From: Megachile rotundata
Taxonomy: Eukaryota; Arthropoda; Insecta; Hymenoptera; Megachilidae
Length of the DNA: 64,000 bases
Direction of reading: 5' to 3'
NCBI RefSeq assembly: GCF_050947335.1
Contig: NC_134989.1
Location: forward strand, 1,667,501-1,731,500
The notes beneath the pieces are model-generated. The model saw only the letters and a program-made list of their open reading frames with translations, made no database searches and was not told where the DNA came from. The translations under genes were made by a program, and so were the position numbers. This document shows positions 23,201-34,300 of this stretch, piece after piece. Every line of letters begins with the position of its first letter. Position 1 is the first letter of the stretch.

Positions 23201-25404
23201 TCCGGTTCCGATGCAACCTGCATATGATTCAAGGTTAGATACTCCTTCATAAAGTTACCATAGCTTTCCTTCAAGCTGTCATTTGACGCAAGCCGACGTT
23301 CACAGTTTAACATTAATTTTAGAGCTGTCGACTTGGAAGGTTTGAGTGTGGCAACTGGATCTCGGATGAATGGTAAGCAAACAATATACCGACCGTTTGA
23401 ATCCCGGGAATGGGTTTCCTGGAAATGCCTCTCGCACCTCTCCTCTTCCTCTGATAGTGGGGTTGGCTCCCTCACCTCCTCCACTTCCCAGAACCGTTGG
23501 AGAAGCTTGGTGACGGAGTCCTCCGTCTGAGTGTGAAAGCTACGAGCTGTCCCAGTTACCAAAGAGTTGTCTAAGGAAGTGGTCCCCATTAACACCCAGC
23601 CGAAAGGGGTGAGTTTAGCGACAGGCGATCCTTCGGGTCCCACACGAGTTCCCTCCTGGAAAAGGCTCCCGCACACATCGGCTCCAAGGATAAGATCCAC
23701 ACGAGATGGCACTCCAAAGTCTGGGTCTGCCAAAGGAAGGCCTTGAAGGTGAGGCCAAGAAGAACCCTTGACTTGGTGTGTCGGCAACAAAGAAGTGAGC
23801 CTCCTTAGCACTAGAGCTCGAACGGACAGCCGGAAGTCTTCGGAGTGACGGGAACGCACGACAAACTTCACTTCACGGGTTGCAACTCCACTTTCCTGTT
23901 CCTGGACTCCCGAAATTGCGACCCGTACCGCCTGCCGTGGCAAACGCAGGGCTTGGGCAACCCAGGAGGTCACGAAGGATGAATCCGACCCAGTGTCCAG
24001 GAGAGCTCGGACTTCGATCATTTCTCCAGACGGCGCCTCCAACTTAACACGGGCTGTAGCTAACAGTGCAACTGAGCGAGACACCGTTAGGGCAAGAGCG
24101 TTTGCAGTTGAAGGACCTTGATCGGAAGATAAGCCAGCGGTGTCACCAGACGTTGATACCTTTTGTACCATCTTTGTTGGAGACGGGCTCGATGTCATTG
24201 CATCATGCAGCAGAGTATGGTGTCGTCGACTGCAGGCCAAGCATTTCTGCGAGGAAGGACACTTCTGCTGCTCGTGTCCAATGTTCAGGCAGTTGTAGCA
24301 AACACCCAGTTCTTCTGCGCGTCCCTTGCGTTTGGCCGGAGATAATGTTTTAAACTTTGTACAATATCCTAGTCCATGATTGCCAGAACAAGAGGGGCAT
24401 TTCCGGGAAGCCGTATTTTTCGTTGTGTGGAAAGTCGATGCAGACTTCTTAACGGCGGTACCCCCTTTAATTTTAGACTTGCCGTCGTTGCTGGGAGTAG
24501 CCTGAGCAGCAGGGTCTGTCATCTGAGCGGCATCCAAAGCTTGGATGCGGTTTTCCAGAAACCTAGACAGCTCATAGAATGATGGTATCTCCCTGGAATT
24601 CACCAAGGAAGTTTCCCAAGCCAGGTGAGTAACTTTGTCCAATTTTTGGGTTAATAGGTAGACGAACCATTCATCCCAGGCTGTGACTGGTTTCTTCAAG
24701 GTAGTATATGCTCGAATTGTTTGTCGAAATGTATCAAGCAGTCGTTTTAATTCCGAAGCCGATTGTTGTTTTGCAGGTGGGCAGGCGAGGAGAGCACGAT
24801 GATGCGAAAATGATAATAAGCGTAAATTTCCGTATCGTATCTCTAAATCCTCCCAAGCTCCACGGTAACCAGCCTCCGTAATGGGGGTATTTTGAATCAC
24901 TTCCGCCGCACTTCCGGTCAAACTTGACTTCAAATAGAGGAGTTTTTTAACATCCGACAAGTGGGGTACGTCATGTACCAGGCTCTTAAATAAGTCGCGG
25001 AAGCTTTCCCACTGTAGGGGGTCACCGGAGAAGGTCGGAAGATCAATTTTTGGCAGCTGTAGCTGCGCTGCAATCTGCTCGACCTCAGAGCGTAGCGAAG
25101 GAGTTCGATCCGCGAGCTGCTGCGCTATCATTGCCGACGTGTTTAAATAGGCCTCCTCTATCGTGGTAAAAACATCTTGTTGTACATAAGAACTTGCTGC
25201 GGCTTCTTTGCATCGCATCAAAGCTCGATGCCCGGAAAAGAAGGAGCTCCAGTAGCGGTCAAGGAGACCCATTCGCTGCTCCAATACGGCGCGAGTTATT
25301 TTATCCTTCCCCAGTTTGCAAAGGTTGCTCCAGAACCGCTGGATCCAGCCGGCGAGTTCTTCCTGTTCACGTAGGAGGTCGGAGAATGAGGCGGTGTTCG
25401 GCAT
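20215..25404 (-). CDS. BEL/Pao gag-pol polyprotein, intact
   Basis: 1729 residues in one frame, with ATG at 25404-25402 and the stop at 20217-20215. In order: gag (about 1-330, DUF1759-like, with LPTFSGDPLQWESF near 122); Cys/His knuckles (CPSC..H..C near 336, CYNCLNIGHEQQKC near 369, CLACSRRHH near 388); aspartic protease with LLDTGSDSSF near 468; reverse transcriptase with DIIKMF near 805 and catalytic YVDD at 881-884; an RNase H region (FCDAS); an integrase HHCC zinc domain (HHRTLHGG...CVRC); and a DDE core (GVDYAGP, YSDNAT, GGLWEAGVKS). A DUF5641-like C-terminal domain (DPSAPLMSLTTRWR, WRHQKENLEIG) closes the protein. All catalytic residues I can check are present. It would copy element RNA in cytoplasmic particles and integrate the cDNA in the nucleus. 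One frame for gag and pol is normal in this family. Confidence 0.97.
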   Translation of the reverse strand: MPNTASFSDLLREQEELAGWIQRFWSNLCKLGKDKITRAVLEQRMGLLDRYWSSFFSGHRALMRCKEAAASSYVQQDVFTTIEEAYLNTSAMIAQQLADRTPSLRSEVEQIAAQLQLPKIDLPTFSGDPLQWESFRDLFKSLVHDVPHLSDVKKLLYLKSSLTGSAAEVIQNTPITEAGYRGAWEDLEIRYGNLRLLSFSHHRALLACPPAKQQSASELKRLLDTFRQTIRAYTTLKKPVTAWDEWFVYLLTQKLDKVTHLAWETSLVNSREIPSFYELSRFLENRIQALDAAQMTDPAAQATPSNDGKSKIKGGTAVKKSASTFHTTKNTASRKCPSCSGNHGLGYCTKFKTLSPAKRKGRAEELGVCYNCLNIGHEQQKCPSSQKCLACSRRHHTLLHDAMTSSPSPTKMVQKVSTSGDTAGLSSDQGPSTANALALTVSRSVALLATARVKLEAPSGEMIEVRALLDTGSDSSFVTSWVAQALRLPRQAVRVAISGVQEQESGVATREVKFVVRSRHSEDFRLSVRALVLRRLTSLLPTHQVKGSSWPHLQGLPLADPDFGVPSRVDLILGADVCGSLFQEGTRVGPEGSPVAKLTPFGWVLMGTTSLDNSLVTGTARSFHTQTEDSVTKLLQRFWEVEEVREPTPLSEEEERCERHFQETHSRDSNGRYIVCLPFIRDPVATLKPSKSTALKLMLNCERRLASNDSLKESYGNFMKEYLTLNHMQVASEPDPQHPAYYLPHHAVVKKHDPTAKIRVVFNASFRTASGYSLNDCLATGPKMQTDLWLILTRWRLFRIAFTTDIIKMFRQIKVHQADANWQRILWRPNPGVSVQDYKLTTVTYGTACAPFLALRVLAQLAKDEGERFPLGAQAIHRHTYVDDILAGADDLENAFELKRQVIAIFRAGGFELSKWASNLPQLQEEDSTESHRFHEKTGVSTLGVIWCPRDDTFSLRVAGPMSQSDKISKRSILSEVASFFDPLGWTAPVLIYAKILLQDLWLLGIDWDQDLPEAIQTTWHSFRTSLSQLDALSIPRWTRYLGDRTEKVELHGFCDASQRAYAAAVYLRVMHKGEISTMLLVAKTKVAPVKALTIPRLELCSAVLLSKLMTQVRDGLDLPATLTAWTDSSVALSWIRGHASLWKPFVAHRVSSIQTRIPADRWRHVQSSSNPADLATRGISPSELLDSRLWWHGPSWLAQASNLWPTSLPEEDDSIDLEKRRVTVHVHSNRTQEELFSRFSSLTRLLNVLSYCFRFSRLVQRKPCEKGPIRTLERAHALRAALRISQRNHFEKDIEQLRQGRELSKGSPLASLRPFLDKEGLLRVGGRLTNAMLSYDEKHPIIVAKSCPLAILLILDAHHRTLHGGPQLTRSLLLRKFWILRGGALVRSVIRDCVRCARFSGRPASQLMSSLPLDRITPHRPFLISGVDYAGPIMLRTTSGRGHKAYKGYICLFVCLTTRAVHLEVVSDLTSVSFLAAFQRFIGRRGRCATLYSDNATVFRGADRELTQRFNAASTFYQETALALKKDGTTWRFIPPYAPHFGGLWEAGVKSVKYHLRRIIGESKLTFEEMSTLLCQIEACLNSRPLYALSEDPSDFSALTPGHFLIGEPTCVTLEPDPSAPLMSLTTRWRLISNMRSQFWRRWRNEYLYTLQQLPKWRHQKENLEIGRFVLLRDELQPPAKWSMGRIETLHPGTDGHTRVVTVRTANGLVTRPIVKICPLPVPPSDAT

Positions 25405-25756
25405 GATGAGATTTTTTTTTTTTTTGAAGTTCTCATTTAAGTATAATTTTTAAAAAATTTCAGATGCAGCTGTTGAAACCACCGATAGTTGTCACCGAAT
25501 TTGGATCGACTTCTAGAAGTATCAGCTGTCGCAAGTTTATAAACACTGACTGGTCGGCCGACACCGAAACGACAACAAGTGACGTCACAGCACGAGTACG
25601 AAAGAGAAAAGAAGCGAGGCAACGCGAGCGAATTGAGTTTAGCAGAACCGAAGAAGCGGAAAACACACTCCACTTTTCGAAAAGGCACTCACTAGTTCTC
25701 CAGCACAACACTAGTCACTTCCACTCAAGGCACGAAGGAACGGGTTCGTTTCTCGC

Positions 25757-25774
25757 ATCCGGCTCGAAGGACCA
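25757..25774 (-). other. BEL primer binding site, tRNA-Tyr type
   Basis: On the minus strand, two bases after the 5' LTR, the sequence reads TGGTCCTTCGAGCCGGAT. It is complementary to the CCGGCTCGAAGGA-CCA 3' end that I recall for insect tRNA-Tyr. The placement next to the LTR is seen; the tRNA identity is from memory. Confidence 0.75.
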
Positions 25775-25776
25775 AA

Positions 25777-26239
25777 TGTTCGGGGAATTTGTTCGATAGA
25801 GAAATCTCGAATTCAAATTGTCTGCCCGAAATGAAAATTTGCCGGTCTGCACGAACGAAGCTACTCGTTATTCGTTTGTAAGGGTTGGAAGACTGAAAGA
25901 GTGTATTTTAAAGAGAGATTTAAATGTATTTAAAGAATATAAGTTCACAAAAAGACTGTTGACGTTTACTCGCTCGCTTCTATTTACGTACTCGACTCGA
26001 TAGCGATTACCCCTCCCTTTATACTGGTCTTCCAGGAACTCTCCAGAACTTTGGCGTTACTCGAAATTTCACGATGTCTCGCGGCTGCCCTCCCGCTCCG
26101 CGCCACTCTCCCCGAGGCCTACGAGGCGGGAAGTACACAAACGGAAAGGAAGCTCGTCGAGACATCGTTCGTCAAATTTAAAAACAAAACACAAACGTTC
26201 TGGGAATTTCTGGAGCGATCCTTGACCGTTTCTTGAACA
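25777..26239 (-). repeat. BEL 5' LTR
   Basis: 463 bp, near-identical to the 3' LTR, with TG..CA ends. It should hold the promoter for the genomic RNA. Confidence 0.95.
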
Positions 26240-27180
26240 CCGGGCAAGCCTGCTTACTCGGAGGGGAGTGGGAGGTCGGCAAGTACCCCGGAGGGACCAT
26301 TCGAGACTGCACCTGTTTAATGTCCAGCCATGCACCCATCGGCACAGTTTTCCTGCACACCTTAGGTTTTGACGTCCCTCCGTCCCGAACATTGCCCCCT
26401 TTTCGATCCTCGGTCCGAGCCTTACCGGCATGGGAGGCCCTGCCAGGGTCCGAAAACCCCGCCGGCATCGCCTCCCACATCCTCACACTTACTTCAGGGA
26501 CGACAGGAGCACCCTTTTAGTCGCCTCCTATAACAGGCAGGGGATATCATGGCCGTATTCCGCCCCGCGGCCACACAGCGGATTTTTTTATAGAGGTTTA
26601 CTCCTCGCGGACCGGCCGTTTAAGGCAAGCCCCCCCGTTCCTGCGAAACATGACCACAGACTTACGGTATGATGAAAGCTCAGGACCTCGGGACCGCTAA
26701 TCCCGTGCTGGAGGTGCCATACAGACTACCGAAAGGCATAGAGTGCCCCTATCCCAGCGGACTCCCAGTGGAGGTGGGAGATCCGACTTGTGCCACCCTG
26801 GCACCATTTGTCCACCACTCCTGCATGATGCAATTCCATCGAATTTTTCTCCAACAAGGATGGCACAAAGGGCTTCAACGTGTGCAGACACCTGAGGCCC
26901 ATGGCCAGACCACACTGCTGTGGGCCCTAAAACTAGTATGTGGTCGTTGTCCGAGCAAACCGCTATCAGTAAGGAACGTCTGGTAGAGTTTCGGCTCGTT
27001 TCCGAAAGTAAGCGTGACGGGACGTCGTGCATAGACCTGGTGCCCGAGACGCGTCCCGAATACCACGCACCGTCTACCCTAAAAAGGCTGCGACAGGAGC
27101 TGTGTAGGTAACAGATGCTATCGTGTTCAAACCCCTGCGTGGTAGAGGAGGACGAAAGTCCTTGACGGTTATCTATCATA

Positions 27181-28935
27181 CGTTTCGATTGGAAGTCCGA
27201 TGTTCGGGCACGAGTGTTACAGAATAAAGTTAAAACAAATTAACAAGCAGCGACAAAAAACATAACCCTCAAAGAAGAACGTTGGATGTCAGACAGGGAC
27301 GCACAGTACTTATAGAGAAGGATATACGAGGACGCAGATATTCACGAAAACTAGGATATCGAGACATAAACACATGGAACGAGGAGTTTTTGTGGTGGTA
27401 TTGCTGTATTGCTAAAGCAATATGCACCCAGGAGACGTAAAAATACGAGACACAAACATTTGAGCGATGTTCACACGAGACACAAGTACATGCAACACAA
27501 GATACGAATATCTGATGATGTTTCGTGATCACCTTTTCCGACGAGTTTTCTCGAGTCGGTTGATCGATTCTCGGATCGCTAATTCTATCCAAGCGAGGAT
27601 ACGGCGCACAGGATGTTTAGGCATTGTCACGTGAAGTTGTTAAAATAAAATAAAAGATATAAATTTAAACGTTCACAAAATGATTTATTAAACACTTCAC
27701 ACGCACGCTCACCCCGGGACAATGGACAATTATAACGATAATACAAACTGGTTGAAATACTCGGAAAAGCGGTTGAAATTTAGGTTGAAAATTGCTAAGA
27801 CGTTTGCTTTCGCTAAAGGTTTACAAGGATCTGAATTTTAAAATCGGAACGGTAATCGTCTGAACCTTCGATCCGATCGATGGCGTTGCGATAGGACTAA
27901 TCCCGTGCGGAAGGGATTAGCGCCTGTACGCAGCGGCGTAATATGGCTCAGAAGTGCCTAGATCTATTATTATTATTTTTATTTCGGAACAATTTTGATC
28001 AAATTTCGCACACGTAAACTATGAGTTCAAAGAGAACAAACGAATTTGAATTTTTAATTTTTCTCATGCAAAATATATTACTGTGGTTAGAGTTATGCAT
28101 ATATTATAATATGTATAAACCTACTACTATTTTTTAATAATTTAGGTGATCATTTCAAAATAAAAATTACCGTTTTCGAAAACGTAGTACGCTGCGCAAT
28201 GAACAGATACAATCCTCCAATTGCATAATCTAAATTAATCATAAAATCGTTATACTTTATGTATGGACGTACAATTCACGGGTTTAGGTACCCCGTGCGC
28301 TGAATACTGCTACCAGCATGGGCCCATAACATGGAATACATAGGATATCTGTTACGCACACAATAAAAAATTACGGAAAATTTCGAACGCGTGACTCTAC
28401 AGCGTTTTACGGCGATAGAGTGGATTGGTTGTTACTGAATTGTGGATACTGATTAATTTAAAAATAAAAATTTAATGTTCAAACACTTAAACTAAAAATA
28501 CAAGATTGTTTGTGTAATGTAGAATGTTTTCAGATTCGTGAATACAAAAAGTAAACTGTTGAAATTGTAAAGTATGTAAAAATGTTTCTAAGAACGATCG
28601 TGAAATCTGTGTAAGATTGTTCTTGGCTGCTTGATTTTTTGAGAGTGTTCCTTCAGGATTTGTTCCTAAGAAGGAAAACTAGGAAACTGGGGTGGTTGTC
28701 CTGATTGGTGCTTGTGTGTACCAACAGTAATACTTAAAAATGGATATCACCCTAACACGTGCGCCCTTAGCGTGATCCGTGCGTAGTACGACGTGCCTTT
28801 TAGAGATGGAAAAAAGAAAGTGGACGTAAGGCAGAATTTCCTTTGGGTTGTCAACAAGGGGGACCTGACTAATGTCTCCGAGCTCCTGTCCTAGGACCCG
28901 CAGGAAATTCACATTTCCCTAACACGTTCACGCCG
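27181..28935. other. AT-rich interval without recognisable genes
   Basis: Only short frames without family signatures. A perfect 8-bp hairpin stem CTAATCCC..GGGATTAG sits near 27898-27922. A minus-strand 77-codon frame (28679-28912) has no motif I know. CGCCG at 28931-28935 is the left target duplication of the following Transib element. Confidence 0.5.
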
Positions 28936-29368
28936 CACAGTGGGCCAGAACGGCGAATTAGCTGTTCATTTGTCAAAAATTCGATTTTCCTAGATCGATA
29001 TGAAACGAACATATATTGCTTACTAAATACCTGTCGAATTCAAAACTGATGAAAGTAATGAAATTCATTAAAAGTTGTAGTCATAACAAGCATTCAAAGA
29101 TCAGACTTTTATGAATGCTATTTTTCACCGAAAAATTTACTCTTTTTCATATTGATGCCCTGACAAAAGTATTAAACATTTTTGCAAAATTTTTGTTTCT
29201 TTAATAAACAGCATATGTTTATATTGAGAATACACATGCCATGACAAATTATTAGCTGTAGTTTATTTACAAAATAATTCTCAATGGACTAAAGATTATT
29301 TTCATAGTTGTTCATCTTTAGCAAGGGATATCTTTAAAAGTTCAAAGATATATATATATATATATATA

Positions 29369-31294
29369 CAGGGTGTCCCGCAATTAGTGTAGGACCCGAA
29401 AAGGGGTGGTAGGTGGGGCGATTCTGAACAACTTTTTCCTTTGCCAAAATATTGGTTGAGGCTCCATTTTCGAGTTATTAGCAAAAAACACTGACCAATG
29501 AGAGCGTGCATAGACCGGGCGCGCGAAAGCATGAGCGACAGCTTCGAATATGACGGCTGATCGTCGTCGTGAACAAACGTATCGATACCGTCGGTATAAC
29601 GTCGGTATATCGTCGGTATAACAGGAAGCTATTAGGTGAAAGTTAAATTGAATAATGAATTAAGAAGTTAAGAATAATATTAAGTTCTTCGTAATTCGTG
29701 AATGGGAGATAAACCAATTAGTTGTTGTTTACCCAGACCAAGTATCTTGTATTTATTTTAAGTCTTCAAAAAGGAAAAAGAATAAATTCACGAAAATTTA
29801 TTCTGTCGATTATTCTAATGAAGCAAATGAATAAATTCACGTTTCAAAACGAATGAGTACGAAATGGGATAAAACTGGAATAAAATATCTAATGCAGTAC
29901 CTCATTGAAGTGAAATAAATCAATTGCTGCGTACGTATAATTTTAAAAATACGGAAACAACTTAAATAAAACTTACCCATTGATTCATAAAAAGCTAGCT
30001 TCCATAAAAAATATTTGTGTCACCGGGTAGATCCACCGATCAGAGCATCAACAGCTGATATCCTGGCAGGGTCAATGAACTCTCAATTTATTTCACTGTC
30101 TCTTTCTAATAATTGCACAACATAAGCACGACCGGTAAACGGACCGAATGAAAACGCGTAAACGATTATTCATAGATATGTATCTTTAACGATACGCTAT
30201 ATTCCCATTATAAAGTATCCGAATTGAGGAATCGAAATTATATTACATATTTTATTAGAAGACATTGTTAGACTGGCCACGGATCACGGTTTCGTTCTCG
30301 ATCGCGAGGCATATGTCGCGAACGGTTGCCATGCAACGATGATCTGTTGAACGACTGCGGCGTCGATCGACAGTCATCGTTTATTGTCGAAAGATACGTG
30401 TTGAAATAAAATGTATCGTTGTTTTTAATAAAAAATTCTGTTCTTTTGCTTTCAAGATAATATAGTTTAAATTATTTATGAATATTTGTTTATGTGTTTT
30501 CATTCGTCGTATTTATGTGTTGATCTCACAGTGAAAATTAGTGAAAAATGACAGAAAAAAGTGATAATAAAAACTAATAATGAAGGGTGACAGTGATAGG
30601 TAACAGTGAAGTTTCTTGAGAGTTTTTTCAGAGTTTCTATTATTTATGAGAACAGTAGGGATCGGTGGATTGGCCTAGTGACAGAGATGCATTTTCATCG
30701 TGATTATTTGCGGTTCAATGGGTGAGTTACATTTAAATTTATTAATTATTCAATTCAAATTTTTATTTGTTGAATAGAAAAGTTATTTAATTTTTTAAAA
30801 ATGAGAATTTGTTCTTTTTCATCATCACAATATCGAACGAAAATAATTTTCCATATTTTATCCGTTATTTCTTTGCCATAACGAATAAACGTATCAAATA
30901 AATTCGATTTACTTTGATTACGTGAGTAGAGACTAATTTTGTTATTTCTTATTCATGAATGAATGATAATTCAACAATAATCAAGATTTTTTTATTCATT
31001 ATTCAATGTAACTTTCATTTAACAGCTTTCTATTATACCGACGTTATTCCGACGTTATACCGACGTTATACCGACAGTATCGATACATTTGTTCACGACG
31101 ACGATCGGCCGTCATATTCGAAGCTTTTGCTCACGCTTTCGCGCACCCGGTCTATGCGCGCTCTCATTGGTCAGTGTTTTTTTGCTAATAACTCGAAAAT
31201 GGAGCCTCAACCAATATTTTGGCAAAGGAAAAAGTTGTTCAGAATCGCCCCACCTACCACCCCTTTTCGGGTCCTACACTAATTGCGGGACACC

Positions 31295-31297
<3 letters not shown>
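29369..31297. mobile_element. Foldback/MITE-like element with ~265-bp inverted arms
   Basis: The left arm starts CAGGGTGTCCCGCAATTAG at 29369 and runs to about 29635; the right arm is its inverse, about 31032-31297. Both sides lie in (TA)n, consistent with TA target use. The inner ends of the arms carry several 11-bp GTCGGTATAAC units. The centre (29640-31030) is AT-rich without a transposase, so it is non-autonomous. A degenerate single arm of the same family is at 57361-57522. Confidence 0.85.
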
Positions 31298-31334
<37 letters not shown>

Positions 31335-32369
31335 TATCGTTGTATTAATTATCTTATAATTTTGATTTAGAGTAGGTAATAGCTTCCATAAAAATAATTG
31401 AATATTAAGTTGAATCATTAAAACAAGATTATGTATTATTTTATTTTATTTTTCTAATAAATAGTTTTGTATAAGAAATTTCCGTTACGCTATGATGTGC
31501 CTACGTGCCGCGATACTCGCCCGAAATCCTTGAGATCAGCGCTTGTTTCGACGGAGATGTTGAGTCATCCGGACCAGAACGCTCAGCGCTGAGCTAGATA
31601 ACGTGGGATTGGTTTTTGGGTGCAAGAAAAGTGCAAATAGACAATTAACAAAGTTTATTTTATAAGCTAGATTCACGACAGACTTCATACACTCACGATT
31701 ACACGACAAAACTTGACTGTACACCTTATATTTAACGACACATAAAGAAATATATATACAGTTTGAAATGCAATGAATTGTCTTTGTTAAACTGTTCACA
31801 ATTGGGGTCGAGCCTTGGGCGGCTTCGCGAAACTAGAATTTGAGTGTCTTTTATGTGGCGACGCAGTCGCGCTTAGCTAAGTCACTTTGAACGGAGTTGA
31901 ATCTCGCAGAGATGCTTGTTCGCGATTATGTTAACGTGAATCTTCGTAAATCAGTAGGTGCGCCCAAGGGTTTCACGCTCTTATATGTACTCGCCAGAAT
32001 TCCGCGATTGGAGAATTCAATTTTTCTCCGTTGCGGCAGTTCGAGGATCCAAACAAAGAGTGAAGTTTCGCGGATCGCCTGATTGGCTTAGCTGTCGCCG
32101 TGCGCCGGTTTGACGGTTGGAGTCGCGACAACGGCTACGCTAGAAAAACAAGACAACGACTTTTGCTGATGTTGTGGAACGGTGACTAGAAAAAGTATAT
32201 TTTTCGCGGTTCTAACGGTTTGCTTTTACCTCTTTGTTTGGATTCTCGAACAGCGCTAATCCTAGAAAAGGATAGCGATAGTATTTCTATTTACGGCATT
32301 ATCAAACATTAAATTAATTAATTAACTAAAAGAAATTATATACGTAAAATCAGTCATTACTAAACTATT
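31298..32369. other. Unassigned insert within Transib-1
   Basis: Mixed-composition DNA between the foldback element and the solo LTR. It has no open frame longer than 90 codons and no clear terminal repeats. Parts (31500-32260) are more GC-rich and LTR-like in texture, but I could not find paired ends. Confidence 0.35.
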
Positions 32370-32373
32370 CATG

Positions 32374-33990
32374 GCCGGAACCACAATTATTTTCTTCAAT
32401 TAAAAAGCTGTAAATCGGAATAGATTCGACTCTCATAGAATTCGTACGCAATTGATTAAAAAAGGACAGAAAATGTATTTTTCGCTAAAACACCGTTATA
32501 CTGTTATTTTAATATCAAACTGTTAGCCAGAAATTAGAGAGCAACATTTAAAATGCAATTAAACCGTTCAAATTTTTAATTAATGTATAATAACAAATTT
32601 ATATGAAAATTTAGATATTCTGACGTCACAGAAATTCCAGGAATTCGGCGAACCTGCAAGTATAAAAGGGTGAGCGAAACCCGTCCAAAAGCAGAACAGT
32701 TTTCGAAGTCGAGCTATTCACAAGTCTCAGTAATAAGTATACTCGGAACAATTTTCGCTGTACGAACCAAAGGGATTCTAAGTTCTCGATTGGCAAGCGG
32801 GCATATGCCATTTGGATACTTGATCGCTGGGTTGTTTTAGCAGCTAGCGAACAGCGGGATCCCCGTCCAAGCGGTCTTGTATCCGAAACTCCGTCAGGAG
32901 AGTGCTATGCTTAGCCCCAAGAAAGACTAAGACATCAAACCGAGTGTTCTCAGCTACTCATACTTAATTTTCTGTCGAATTACTAACTTGCCTTCAGATT
33001 CTCGGAGCTCGCTCTGGGTAGTATCGTAGCTAGCTAACGCAGGCTCCCCATTTGAGCGGCTTGGTCTCTGAAGCCCGTGTTTTTTTGGGTGGCAGTTAAG
33101 TAATCACGACTTACAAGTAGAGTCACTTTGATTTGCTACCCTGTTGGACGTATATTGTTCATCTGACTCTGGATCGTTGGGTTGTTTAGCAGCTAGTGAA
33201 CAACGGGCTCCCCAATTAAGCGATCTGGTTTTGGGTGTCAGTGTACGCTCTGACAAAAAGGGTCATGAACAATTAGTTGTCGAGTCAAATCATAAGAGTG
33301 ATTGTTCCGAAGAAGTAATTCATTAGATACAAATAAATTTTGGTCATTCGAGTTAATAAAGAATACTGTTCTCACTTAGCGTCATTTCCGTAATCGATTA
33401 CACCGCGTTAGATAGCAGATAAATCTGTCTAATTTTTGCGAAAGCGTATTTAGGTGCGTTTAGAGAATCTCACTTAGGTCTTAATTTCGTCAAAGAACAT
33501 TTATACAAATCAATCGTACAAATTGTGATAAATTCTGTCATTGCGATAGCTTCGAACACGAGAATCGAATACGTATAAAAGCGGAGTTAACTTTATCAGA
33601 GATCAGAATTAGATACGGTCCAATATAAAGTATTAAATAGCGAGTTTTACATCGTAAATTCAAGATTATCTATTACGTATTGTTTAATTTGTTAAATTCT
33701 ATTATTTCTATTATTATTATTATATCAAGTTTCTCTATTCTAATTAATCATTTATAATCTATATATTTTTCTTTATTTGTTGTTATTGTTATTTGTTAGT
33801 TTCATTTCTTATCGTTTTATTGAATAAATCTAATTGTTGAAAGATATTGACCTGTGGATTTCACTCCTTAACCGCACACCACACGAATCCCACAATCTTT
33901 ATTTGTAAAATCGAGTCGTTTAGAGGTAAAAGCCGCTCTTTACCTTTTAGCGCTTGTAATTAGCTGAACTTAGGTTCCAGGGTTGTTACA
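32374..33990 (+). mobile_element. Solo LTR, family B, copy 1
   Basis: It ends CCAGGGTTGTTACA at 33990 followed by CATG, and CATG also stands at 32370-32373 on the left. The left terminus itself is eroded (begins GCCGGAACC rather than TGTAAC). It shares with the copy at 46598-48310 a TATAAAAGG box (about 32661), a GAGAGTGCTATGCT.AGCCCC block, and three copies of a GGGT..AGC..CTCCCC motif at 32829, 33016 and 33179. The last 160 bp match as well (TTTCACTC.TTAACC.CAC). Confidence 0.7.
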
Positions 33991-33994
33991 CATG

Positions 33995-34300
33995 GTGCAG
34001 ATATAATACAAAGTGCTGGTTTGCCCATTGGAAACCTTCTTGTTTTCTGAAGAAGCAATGGAGACACGAAACAAAGATTTCTGAGATATTAGAAGAGACC
34101 ACACACGAAAATTTTCGCAATTAGTAACATTGACGGACCTTTTTCAGACTTTATTATATACGTCCAATATTTTAAAATCTTCAATTTCGGCAGAAAACAT
34201 AAAAATTTATAAAACACTTTCGCGTTTTAATATTTTCAAGGATGAAATAGAAAAATTAATGTTACAAGCAGACCTACAAGACGATGACGATGATACATAA
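33995..34300 (+). pseudogene. Transib transposase C-terminal remnant
   Basis: Reading on the plus strand gives SAGLPIGNLL, a one-base frameshift, then SEEAMETRNKDF, a stop (TGA), then RRDHTRKFSQLVTLTDLFQ and TLLYTSNILKS, ending in an acidic DLQDDDDDT before TAA at 34298-34300. The pattern LPIG.LSEEA.E.RNKD..R..HTRK.S, then T..DL...LL.(S/T)S(D/N), is what I associate with the end of insect Transib transposases. A second, better preserved example of the last part occurs in Transib-2. The upstream part of the gene was separated by the solo LTR ending at 33990 and is not recognisable. Confidence 0.65.

Larger units (their letters stand above)
19359..26239 (-). mobile_element. Complete, young BEL/Pao LTR retrotransposon
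   Basis: The 6.9 kb element has LTRs at 19359-19817 (3') and 25777-26239 (5'), a tRNA primer site, one uninterrupted 1729-residue gag-pol frame, and a purine-rich tract before the 3' LTR. By eye the LTRs differ only by two substitutions and a 4-bp indel, so insertion was recent. No envelope-like frame is present. A decayed relative of its gag lies at 2282-3258. It interrupts the 5' end of an R1-clade LINE. Confidence 0.96.
19354..26244. other. 5-bp target-site duplication CCGGG of the BEL element
   Basis: CCGGG lies immediately outside both LTRs, at 19354-19358 and 26240-26244. Five base pairs is usual for BEL/Pao integrases, and the match proves that the two LTRs belong to one insertion. 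Confidence 0.95.
19181..27180 (-). mobile_element. 5' part of a third R1-clade LINE (LINE-3), split by BEL
   Basis: On the minus strand, about 26810 to 26245 reproduces the LINE-1 5' UTR: GGTGCCAGGGTGGCACAAGT, TCATGTTTCGCAGGAACG, GAGTAAACCTCTATAAAAAA and GGGTGCTCCTGTCGTC, all in the same order. A frame opens near 26486 and reads into the BEL insertion. After removal of BEL and one CCGGG copy the sequence continues at 19353 (GTAAGGCGACTCTTCCC) to a GACTACCAGG block at about 19195, as in LINE-2. The stretch 26811-27180 on the right may be further 5' UTR; its outer limit is not defined. Confidence 0.7.

Noticed and set aside
27200..28330. Possible LTR starting TGTTCGGGC
   Set aside because: The start resembles the BEL LTR start for only 8 bases, and no CA end with a matching duplication was found.
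28679..28912. Minus-strand 77-codon frame next to Transib-1
   Set aside because: Considered as part of the piggyBac fragment or of a host gene, but no motif matched and it stops before any conserved block.
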